NCBI GenBank assembly: GCA_019635435.1
Contig: JAHBZM010000001.1
Span: 4,216,001-4,280,000, forward strand
DNA from: Ramlibacter sp.
Lineage (GTDB): Bacteria; Pseudomonadota; Gammaproteobacteria; Burkholderiales; Burkholderiaceae_C
Direction of reading: 5' to 3'
DNA: 64,000 nt
The notes beneath the pieces are model-generated. The model did not search any database, was not told where the DNA came from, and was given only the letters and a program-made list of their open reading frames with translations. A program made the translations under genes and the position numbers. This document shows, in pieces, positions 57,596 to 64,000 of this stretch (position 1 is its first letter; each line of letters starts with the position of its first letter).

Positions 57596-58900
57596 TCAGG
57601 CGGGGTCCCAGCCCTCGAAGGCGACCTGCCCGCCCACCAGCGTGCAGCGCACGCGGCAGGGCAGCTCGTAACCGGAGAAGGGGGTGTGCTTGCCCTGGCT
57701 GCGCAAGGCATCGGACGTCACGGTCCATTCGGCCTGCGGATCAAAAATGCAGACATCGGCCACGCCGCCCTCCACCAGTTGGCCGACACTGGCCTGCAGC
57801 GTTCCCAGCGCAGCGCCGAGCACGCGCGCCGGTTCGCTGGTTACCACGGCCAGGGCGCGGGTCAGGCCGACACCACTTTCCTGACCCCATTTGAGCGCCA
57901 GGCCCAGCAGCAATTCCAGGCCGGTGGCGCCCGCTTCGGCTTCCGCGAAAGGCAGGGTCTTGGCGTCTTCGTCCACCGGCGTGTGGTCGGAGACCAGCGC
58001 ATCCACCGTTCCATCGGCCAGGGCCTCGCGCAGGGCATCGCGGTCGCGTTGCTGGCGCAGGGGCGGGTTGAGCCGCATGCGGCTGTCGAAGTAGCCGATG
58101 TCGGTGTCCGTGAGGTGCAGTGAGTTGATGCTTGCATCGCAGGTCACGGGCAGCCCATCCTCCTTGGCACGGCGAACCAGTTCCACCCCCGCGGCGCTGC
58201 TGATGCGGCACAGGTGCACCCGCGCGCCGGTGATGCGCATCAGCTCAAAGATGGTGTGCAGCGCGATGGTCTCGGCCGCCACGGGGACGCCGCTCAGGCC
58301 CAGCCGGGTGGCCAGGGGGCCGCTGGCCGCCACGCCCTTGCCCAGGTAAAGCTCCTGGGGCCTCAGCCAGACGGTGTAGCCGTAGGTGCTGGCGTATTGC
58401 AGGGCACGCTGCATGACCTGGGTGTTGGCCAGCGGCACTTCGGCCTGGCTGAAACCCACGCACCCGGCTTCGGTCAGTTCGGCCATCTCGGTGAGCACCT
58501 CGCCCCCCAGCCCCCGCGTCAGCGCCCCCAGCGGGAAAACGCGCGACTGGTGCAGCTTCTCGGCCCGCATCTTGAGCATTTCAACCAGCCCCGGCTCGTC
58601 CAGCACCGGATCCGTGTCAGGGGGGCACACCAGGCTGCTGATGCCACCGGCGACCGCGGCCGCCATTTCACTCTCCAGCATGCCTTCGTGTTCATGGCCG
58701 GGCTCGCGCAGGCGGGCCGCCAGATCGACCAGGCCCGGGGCCACGATGCAGCCGGTCGCGTCAATGGTCTTGTTGGGCTGGAAGTCGGGGTTGACCTTGC
58801 CTATCGCGATGATGCGGCCTGCGGCCAGCGCCAGATCGGCGATCTCGTCGAAGTTGGCGGCGGGGTCGATCACCCGGCCGTTCCTGATGAGTATCTTCAT
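57596..58900 (-). CDS. pyrC: Dihydroorotase-like protein without metal ligands (PyrC')
   Basis: A 434-residue class I dihydroorotase homologue. The family metal motif D-x-H-x-H-L-R-x-P reads DLAARLREPG here, so both His ligands are lost, and the later double-His segment reads SINSLHLTDTD. VSDHTP is retained. In Pseudomonas, a similar inactive PyrC' is encoded with pyrB and is needed to assemble aspartate transcarbamoylase. The four-base overlap with pyrB supports the same role here. A catalytic dihydroorotase must be encoded elsewhere. Confidence 0.9.
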   Translation of the reverse strand: MKILIRNGRVIDPAANFDEIADLALAAGRIIAIGKVNPDFQPNKTIDATGCIVAPGLVDLAARLREPGHEHEGMLESEMAAAVAGGISSLVCPPDTDPVLDEPGLVEMLKMRAEKLHQSRVFPLGALTRGLGGEVLTEMAELTEAGCVGFSQAEVPLANTQVMQRALQYASTYGYTVWLRPQELYLGKGVAASGPLATRLGLSGVPVAAETIALHTIFELMRITGARVHLCRISSAAGVELVRRAKEDGLPVTCDASINSLHLTDTDIGYFDSRMRLNPPLRQQRDRDALREALADGTVDALVSDHTPVDEDAKTLPFAEAEAGATGLELLLGLALKWGQESGVGLTRALAVVTSEPARVLGAALGTLQASVGQLVEGGVADVCIFDPQAEWTVTSDALRSQGKHTPFSGYELPCRVRCTLVGGQVAFEGWDPA

Positions 58901-59859
58901 GCTTCATTCCCCGCAACGATCCCCATCACCGCCATGCGCACGGCGATGCCAAACGTCACCTGGGGCAGGATCACGCTCTGCTTGCCGTCCACCACGGCGG
59001 AGTCAATCTCCACGCCGCGGTTGATGGGCCCCGGATGCATCACGATGGCGTCGGGCCTGGCCAGCTGCAGCTTCTCGGGCGTGAGGCCGAAACTCTTGAA
59101 AAACTCCTGGCTGCTGGGCAGCAGGGCGCCGCTCATGCGCTCGTTCTGCAGGCGCAGCATGATGATCACGTCGCAGCCCCGGATGCCCTCTTCCAGGGTA
59201 TGGCAGACACGCACGCCCATCTGGGCCATGTCACCTGGCACCAGGGTCTTGGGGCCGACCACGCGGACTTCGGCGCACCCCAGGGTGGTGAGCCCGTGGA
59301 TGTCGGAGCGCGCGACCCGCGAATGGAGCACGTCGCCCACGATGGCCACCGTGAGATTGCTGAAGTCCTTCTTGTAGTGCCGGATGGTGTACATGTCCAG
59401 CAGGCCCTGGGTCGGGTGGGCATGGCGGCCATCGCCCGCGTTGATCACGTGCACATGGGGCGCCACGTGTTGCGCAATCAGGTAGGGCGCGCCGCTTTCG
59501 CTGTGGCGCACCACGAACAGGTCGGCCGCCATGGCGCTGAGGTTGGCAATGGTGTCCAGCAGCGACTCCCCCTTGCTGGCCGAGGAGCGCGCGATGTCCA
59601 GGTTGATCACATCGGCGCTCAGCCTCGTGGCGGCGATCTCGAAGGTGGTGCGGGTCCGGGTGGAGTTCTCAAAGAACAGGTTGAACACGCTCTTGCCGCG
59701 CAGCAAGGGCACCTTCTTGACTTCGCGGTCGCTGACGCTGACGAAATTGGCCGCCGTGTCAAGGATGTGGGTGACGATGTCTTTCGGCAGCCCTTCAATG
59801 GACAGCAGATGGATCAGCTCGCCGTTCTTGTTCAGCTGGGGATTGCGTTTGTAGAGCAT
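58897..59859 (-). CDS. pyrB: Aspartate carbamoyltransferase catalytic subunit
   Basis: A 320-residue enzyme that joins carbamoyl phosphate and aspartate in de novo pyrimidine synthesis. The carbamoyl-phosphate loop is FFENSTRTRTTFE; HAHPTQGLLDMYTIRHYKK and HPGPINRGVEID are further signatures. It overlaps pyrC' by four bases and follows pyrR by two bases, forming the pyrRBC' block. Confidence 0.95.
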   Translation of the reverse strand: MLYKRNPQLNKNGELIHLLSIEGLPKDIVTHILDTAANFVSVSDREVKKVPLLRGKSVFNLFFENSTRTRTTFEIAATRLSADVINLDIARSSASKGESLLDTIANLSAMAADLFVVRHSESGAPYLIAQHVAPHVHVINAGDGRHAHPTQGLLDMYTIRHYKKDFSNLTVAIVGDVLHSRVARSDIHGLTTLGCAEVRVVGPKTLVPGDMAQMGVRVCHTLEEGIRGCDVIIMLRLQNERMSGALLPSSQEFFKSFGLTPEKLQLARPDAIVMHPGPINRGVEIDSAVVDGKQSVILPQVTFGIAVRMAVMGIVAGNEA

Positions 59860-59861
59860 CT

Positions 59862-60365
59862 TTACGGGCCTTCCTCGACGCGGAAGCTGAACTGCCCGTC
59901 GTCATTGCGGGCCAGTTCGAGCGATTGGGTGTCGGGCAGCGCCACCCGCGCCGCGGCAAAGTCAGCCTGCACCGGCAACTCACGGCCGCCCCGGTCCACC
60001 AGCACGGCCAGCACAACGCTGGCGGGCCGGCCGTAGTCAAACAGTTCGTTGAGGGCGGCGCGGATGGTCCGCCCCGTGTAGAGCACATCGTCCATCAGGA
60101 TGATGTGGGCGCCATTGACGTCGAACCCCAGCTGCGTCTGCTGCGCCGCCGCGGTCAGGCCGCGCTGGGCAAAGTCGTCGCGGTGCATGGCGGAGGAGAT
60201 CACGCCAGCCTCGCCGGGCAGCCCCAGATCACGCTGCAGGCGCTCGGCCAGCCAGGCGCCGCCCGAGGCGATGCCGACCAGCTGCGCCTCGCCGGTCTTC
60301 AGGCGCCGCACGCCGCGCAACAACTCGCCGTACAAGGCCTCCGCATTCAGGACCAGCGTACTCAT
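59862..60365 (-). CDS. pyrR: PyrR bifunctional pyrimidine regulator / uracil phosphoribosyltransferase
   Basis: A 167-residue phosphoribosyltransferase-fold protein with the PRPP loop IILMDDVLYTGRTIRAAL and KTGEAQLVGIASGGAWLAER. I chose the ATG at 60365 with AAGGAG eight bases upstream; a GTG at 60374 is too close to that site. In Bacillus PyrR attenuates pyr mRNA. No attenuator leader is obvious in the 58-base gap upstream, so the regulatory role here is uncertain. Confidence 0.92.
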   Translation of the reverse strand: MSTLVLNAEALYGELLRGVRRLKTGEAQLVGIASGGAWLAERLQRDLGLPGEAGVISSAMHRDDFAQRGLTAAAQQTQLGFDVNGAHIILMDDVLYTGRTIRAALNELFDYGRPASVVLAVLVDRGGRELPVQADFAAARVALPDTQSLELARNDDGQFSFRVEEGP

Positions 60366-60423
60366 GGGTGACACTCCTTGCGGCCATCGCGGACATGCCG
60401 CACGGCCGTGCAGACGCGGTGGT

Positions 60424-60843
60424 TCACGGCAAACTCCTCAAAAACTGTTCCAGGATGATGCAGGCCGCCGCGGCGTCAGCGTCCTTGGCGCCGGCCTCCA
60501 GGGCCTCGGTGGTGCTGTAGCGCTCGTCCACTTCGTAGACCGGCAAATGGAAACGCCCCTGCAGCTGGCGCGCGAATTTGCGCGCGCGCAGCGTATTGTC
60601 GTGGCTTGCGCCATCGGGGTGGAAGGGGACCCCCACCACCAGCGCGTCGGGCTGCCACTCCCGGATCTGCTGCTCGACCAGGGGCCAGCGGGCATCGCCT
60701 TCGGCGCGCAGCGTGCCACGGGGCTGCGCGGTCTTCAGCAGCCGCGTGCCCGTGGCAACGCCGGTGCGTTTGAGGCCGAAGTCAAAAGCGAGAAAAGTCT
60801 GGTGTTGAAGGGAAACGTCGGCCACGGCGCACGCGCCCATCAC
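60424..60843 (-). CDS. ruvX: Putative pre-16S rRNA nuclease RuvX/YqgF
   Basis: A 139-residue RNase-H-fold protein with FLAFDFGLKRTGVATG, the DALVVGVPFHPDGASHDNT segment, and YEVDERYSTTEALEA followed by DAAAACIILEQFL. YqgF trims pre-16S rRNA 5' ends. It starts in an ATGA overlap with yqgE. Confidence 0.93.
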   Translation of the reverse strand: MMGACAVADVSLQHQTFLAFDFGLKRTGVATGTRLLKTAQPRGTLRAEGDARWPLVEQQIREWQPDALVVGVPFHPDGASHDNTLRARKFARQLQGRFHLPVYEVDERYSTTEALEAGAKDADAAAACIILEQFLRSLP

Positions 60844-61439
60844 GCATGCCCCGCGTCAGGCGACAGCATCCAGGCCTCCAGGCCCAGGAGCTTGAGCGCC
60901 CGCGCATAGCGCTGGTCAACGGGCGTGTCGAAAATGACCGCCAGGTCCGCGCCCACGGTCAGCCAGCTGTTCTCGGCAAGCTCCGATTCGAGCTGGCCCT
61001 CGCCCCAGGCCGAATAGCCCAGTGACACCAGCACCTTGCGGGGACCGGCGCCGGTGGACAGCGCTTCCAGAACGTCCTTGGAGGTGGTCATCTCCAGCCC
61101 GCCCGGGATCGTCATGGTGGAGGCATAGACCGATTCGTCGGAGGGCGCGCCATCGGAAAAAATCGGTTCGTGCAGCACGAAGCCACGTTCGGTCTGCACC
61201 GGCCCACCCTGGAACACGGGCGTGTCGGACAGGTCGTCGCGGCGCAGCGGAAGCTCCACCTTGTCGAACAGGCCCTTGAGATTGATGTCGCTGGGCTTGT
61301 TGATGACCAAGCCGAGCGCGCCGCGTTCGCTGTGCTCGCACAGATACACCACGCTGCGCGCGAAAGCCTCATCCTCCAGCCCGGGCATCGCGATCAGGAA
61401 GTGATGCGTCAGGTTGATGGGGGCAGAATCCGCAGGCAT
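60840..61439 (-). CDS. yqgE: YqgE/AlgH family protein
   Basis: A 199-residue protein with LTHHFLIAMPGLEDEAFARS, CEHSERGALGLVINKPS and VFQGGPVQTERGFVLH, the UPF0301/AlgH signature. I chose the Met at 61439; the longer open frame to 62921 is antisense of the photolyase gene. yqgE-ruvX-pyrR-pyrB-pyrC is a conserved gene order in beta- and gammaproteobacteria. Biochemical function unknown. Confidence 0.93.
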   Translation of the reverse strand: MPADSAPINLTHHFLIAMPGLEDEAFARSVVYLCEHSERGALGLVINKPSDINLKGLFDKVELPLRRDDLSDTPVFQGGPVQTERGFVLHEPIFSDGAPSDESVYASTMTIPGGLEMTTSKDVLEALSTGAGPRKVLVSLGYSAWGEGQLESELAENSWLTVGADLAVIFDTPVDQRYARALKLLGLEAWMLSPDAGHA

Positions 61440-61490
61440 GGCGCGAATTTTACCCCTGCCCGCCGGGCAGCCGCGCGCCGGGGTGAGCCC

Positions 61491-62987
61491 ATGAACAAAG
61501 CCTATGGCGTCGGATTGATGTGGTTTCGCCGCGATTTGCGCGCGGCGGACAATGCCGCGCTGTATCACGCCCTCAAGGCTTGCCGGCAGGTTCACTGCGT
61601 CTTCATTTTTGACCGGGCGATCCTGGATCCGCTGCCGCGCGAAGACCGGCGGGTGGACTTCATCCGCGAATCGCTGGTGGAACTGGACCAGGATCTGCGC
61701 GCGCGGTCGGGCCATGAAACGGGAGGCCTGATCGTCCGGCACGCCGCCGCAGCCCAGGAGGTCGTGCGCCTGGCCCGTCAGCTGGGCGTTCAGGCCGTTT
61801 TCGCCAACCACGACTACGAACCCCAGACCATCACGCGCGATGCCCAGGTCCGCGGCGCACTGGCCGATGCCGGCATCGGGCTGCACACCGCCAAGGACCA
61901 GGTGGTGTTCGAACGCGAGGAACTGCTCACTCAAGGCGGCAAGCCCTATGTGGTGTTCACGCCTTACAAGAATGCCTGGCTGCGCAAGCTCACCGCCTTT
62001 TATCTCAAGCCCTACCCGGTGGATGACTACCAGTCGGCGCTGGCACCCCGCCCGGTGGGGCTGGACGCGCCGGTTCCTTCGTTGCAGGCCATCGGCTTCA
62101 CACAAACCAATCTTGCGCAACTCAAGATCCCCACGGGTGCCACGGGCGGCCGCCAGTTGCTGACGGACTTTGTCCAGCGCATGGACCGCTATGGCGACAC
62201 CCGGGACTTCCCCGCGCTCAAGGGCCCCAGTTACCTCAGCGTGCACCTGCGCTTTGGCACCCTGTCCATCCGCGAGCTCGCTGGCCTGGCCCACGCCCGG
62301 GCACAGCAGGGCAGCGCGGGCGCCGCCACCTGGCTGGGTGAGTTGATCTGGCGCGACTTCTACTTCCAGATCCTGGTCAACTTCCCGCATGTGGCCAACG
62401 CCAGCGATGGCTTGAGCCGGTCCTTCAAGCCCGAATTCGACGCCATCAAGTGGGAGCACGGGCGCAATGCCGACACGTTGTACCAGGCCTGGTGCGAAGG
62501 CCGCACCGGGTATCCGCTGGTCGATGCGGCCATGACGCAACTCAACCAGACCGGCTACATGCACAACCGGCTGCGCATGGTGGTGGCCAGCTTCCTGTGC
62601 AAGGACCTCGGTCTGGACTGGCGCCGTGGCGAGCAGTACTTCGCCATGAAACTGAACGACTTCGACCTCGCGGCCAACAACGGGGGCTGGCAATGGGCCA
62701 GTTCCAGCGGGTGCGACGCCCAGCCCTGGTTCCGCATCTTCAACCCGGTCACGCAAAGCCAGCGCTTTGACGCCGACGGAAAATTCATCCGCCGGTACCT
62801 GCCGCAACTCGCGGGCCTGCCCGACGCAGCCCTGCACCAGCCCTGGAAAGCCTCGCCGATGGAACTGCTGGCAGCCGGTGTTGAGCTTGGAAAAACCTAC
62901 CCGCACCCCGTGGTCATGCACGAGGAAGCCCGGGAGCGGACCTTGAAGCGGTACGCCGTGGTGCGCGAGCCGCTACCAAAAAAATAG
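61491..62987 (+). CDS. phrB: Deoxyribodipyrimidine photolyase
   Basis: A 498-residue FAD photolyase. The N-terminal antenna-binding domain starts GLMWFRRDLRAADNAALYHA. The C-terminal FAD domain includes GELIWRDFYFQILVNFPHV, GRTGYPLVDAAMTQLNQTGY, MHNRLRMVVASFLCKDLGLD and NNGGWQWASSSGCDAQPWFR. It repairs cyclobutane pyrimidine dimers with light. The gene is divergent from yqgE with a 51-base gap, so the promoters must overlap. Start ATG 61491. Confidence 0.94.
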   Translation: MNKAYGVGLMWFRRDLRAADNAALYHALKACRQVHCVFIFDRAILDPLPREDRRVDFIRESLVELDQDLRARSGHETGGLIVRHAAAAQEVVRLARQLGVQAVFANHDYEPQTITRDAQVRGALADAGIGLHTAKDQVVFEREELLTQGGKPYVVFTPYKNAWLRKLTAFYLKPYPVDDYQSALAPRPVGLDAPVPSLQAIGFTQTNLAQLKIPTGATGGRQLLTDFVQRMDRYGDTRDFPALKGPSYLSVHLRFGTLSIRELAGLAHARAQQGSAGAATWLGELIWRDFYFQILVNFPHVANASDGLSRSFKPEFDAIKWEHGRNADTLYQAWCEGRTGYPLVDAAMTQLNQTGYMHNRLRMVVASFLCKDLGLDWRRGEQYFAMKLNDFDLAANNGGWQWASSSGCDAQPWFRIFNPVTQSQRFDADGKFIRRYLPQLAGLPDAALHQPWKASPMELLAAGVELGKTYPHPVVMHEEARERTLKRYAVVREPLPKK

Positions 62988-63030
62988 CACCTCATGCCCG
63001 CCAGTCAAGGACCAGCGGGCCATAAGGCCA

Positions 63031-64000
63031 TCAGGCCATGACTTCCAGGCCGCAGTAATGGCGCACCAGGCTCAGCAGCTCCTCTTCGGAGTAGGGCTTG
63101 CCCAGGTAGTTGTTCACCCCCAGCTCCATCGCATGCTCGCGGTGCTTCTCGGCAATGCGTGAGGTGATCATGATGATGGGCAGGTGCTTGAGGCGGTCGT
63201 CACCCCGGATGTTGCGGGCCAGATCGAAGCCGTCCATGCGCGGCATCTCGATGTCGGACAGCACCACGGTGGGCAGTTCCTCGGCCAGCCGCTCCAAGGC
63301 CTGCAAGCCGTCCGCGGCCAGCGACACCCGGTAGCCTTCGCGTTGCAGCAGGCGCTGGGTCACGCGGCGCACGGTGATGGAATCGTCCACCACCATGACC
63401 AGCGGAATCTGGGGCGGGGCCTGCATGACGGCGGCAGAGGGCGAACTGGCGGCGGGCTTGACGCCGGCATCTTCCGCCTTGGCCTCAGGCTGGTTCTGGC
63501 TCGCACTGATCAGGCGGGCCTGCTCACCGTAAACGGAACTCAACGCCACGGGGTTGTAGATCAGGACCACCGCGCCGGACGCCAGCACCGTCATGCCGGC
63601 CAGGCCCGGCAGACGCGCGAGCTGCGGCCCCAGGTTCTTCACCACCACTTCCTGGTTGCCCAGCACTTCATCCACGTGCACGGCGACACGCTGGGCGGCG
63701 CTTCGGAACACCATCACGGGCAGCGTCCGGGCCTGGGCCTCCACGCTTCGCGATGAGGACTGCAGCAGCGCCCCCGACCAGAAGAAAGGCAGCGCCTCGC
63801 CGCCGAATTCGAAGGTCCCGGTCTTGTAGGCCTGTTCAAGTTCCGCGGCCGTTGCGCGGCGCACCAGTTCCACAATGTTGGCGGGCACGCCGATCGACAG
63901 GTTGCCCGAGCGCAGCATCACCACCTGCGTCACCGCCGTGGTCAGTGGCAGCACCAGCTTGAAATTGGTCCCCTTGCCGGTCTCGGTCGAGGTTTCGATG
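63031..64000 (-). CDS. C-terminal part of a ChpA/CheA-type hybrid chemosensory kinase
   Basis: The frame is open to the right window edge, so the N-terminus is missing. The visible part begins with the end of the ATPase domain (IETSTETGKGTNFKLVLPL), then a CheW-like P5 domain (TQVVMLRSGNLSIGVPANIV to about residue 160), a Pro/Ala-rich linker, and a C-terminal receiver with phosphoacceptor Asp in LSDIEMPRMDGFDL. This layout fits ChpA/PilL-type kinases of the type IV pilus chemosensory system. Ordinary CheA lacks the receiver. Confidence 0.88.
   Translation of the reverse strand, partial: IETSTETGKGTNFKLVLPLTTAVTQVVMLRSGNLSIGVPANIVELVRRATAAELEQAYKTGTFEFGGEALPFFWSGALLQSSSRSVEAQARTLPVMVFRSAAQRVAVHVDEVLGNQEVVVKNLGPQLARLPGLAGMTVLASGAVVLIYNPVALSSVYGEQARLISASQNQPEAKAEDAGVKPAASSPSAAVMQAPPQIPLVMVVDDSITVRRVTQRLLQREGYRVSLAADGLQALERLAEELPTVVLSDIEMPRMDGFDLARNIRGDDRLKHLPIIMITSRIAEKHREHAMELGVNNYLGKPYSEEELLSLVRHYCGLEVMA

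Noticed and set aside
60840..62921. 693-residue leftward frame
   Set aside because: Only the last 199 residues are YqgE; the rest is antisense of the photolyase gene.
1..64000. tRNA, rRNA or CRISPR genes
   Set aside because: I saw no cloverleaf-like sequence, ribosomal signature or regularly spaced short repeats.

Overview
The window looks like the chromosome of a GC-rich betaproteobacterium (Burkholderiales, probably Comamonadaceae). The evidence is base composition, the pyrimidine and housekeeping gene families, and a short dispersed intergenic repeat. No rRNA, tRNA or CRISPR array was recognised. About half of the window is one transposable (Mu-type) prophage. The rest is host DNA.

Prophage, 1-32679. 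The left end lies outside the window. Leftward early genes come first: a DDE transposase cut by the window edge, a DUF3102-like protein, a winged-helix protein and a Ner-like regulator. A divergent switch region with repeated half-sites separates them from a CI-type repressor. Rightward late genes follow. The first block is lysis (SAR endolysin, Rz-like spanin, nested membrane/lipobox protein), fibre-like and tail-collar proteins, Mu-type head genes (small and large terminase, portal, MuF with a C-terminal nuclease-like domain, gpG). The second block is protease/scaffold, decoration protein, major head protein, gp36/gp37-like proteins and a lambda-type siphovirus tail (tube, frameshifted chaperone, tape measure, M, L, K, I, J). 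The third block is a Com-Mom-like modification cassette: Com zinc finger, a 53-residue protein, an ABC ATPase-GNAT fusion and a formyltransferase-like protein. Each late block starts at an identical 12-bp palindrome TAAAGCGCTTTA (4966, 15533, 30356) followed by a GC-rich dyad, probably a late-promoter element. The prophage ends at 32679 in two 22-bp repeats resembling the right end of Mu, and it interrupts feoB.

Host, 32680-64000. First comes the 3' remnant of feoB, a CheY-like regulator and a large hybrid histidine kinase. A divergent fbpB/fbpC iron ABC pair follows with a Fur-like box between the two genes. A leftward operon carries a sulfotransferase, a large repetitive secreted protein (DUF4347-like start, 372-bp tandem repeats, frames broken), a lipoprotein and a complete type I secretion system (ABC, HlyD, TolC). 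Next is a secreted tail-collar protein with a DUF6916-like partner. Convergent to it lies a leftward APS kinase, GNAT, AspH-type hydroxylase and second sulfotransferase. Together these suggest PAPS supply, sulfation and hydroxylation next to an export machine. The window closes with plsC, pyrC' (a dihydroorotase lacking its metal ligands), pyrB, pyrR, ruvX and yqgE as one leftward operon, a divergent photolyase, and the C-terminal part of a ChpA/CheA-type hybrid kinase.

The observations that most deserve follow-up are the phage modification cassette, the three-copy late-promoter element, and the sulfation/hydroxylation genes around the type I secretion operon.
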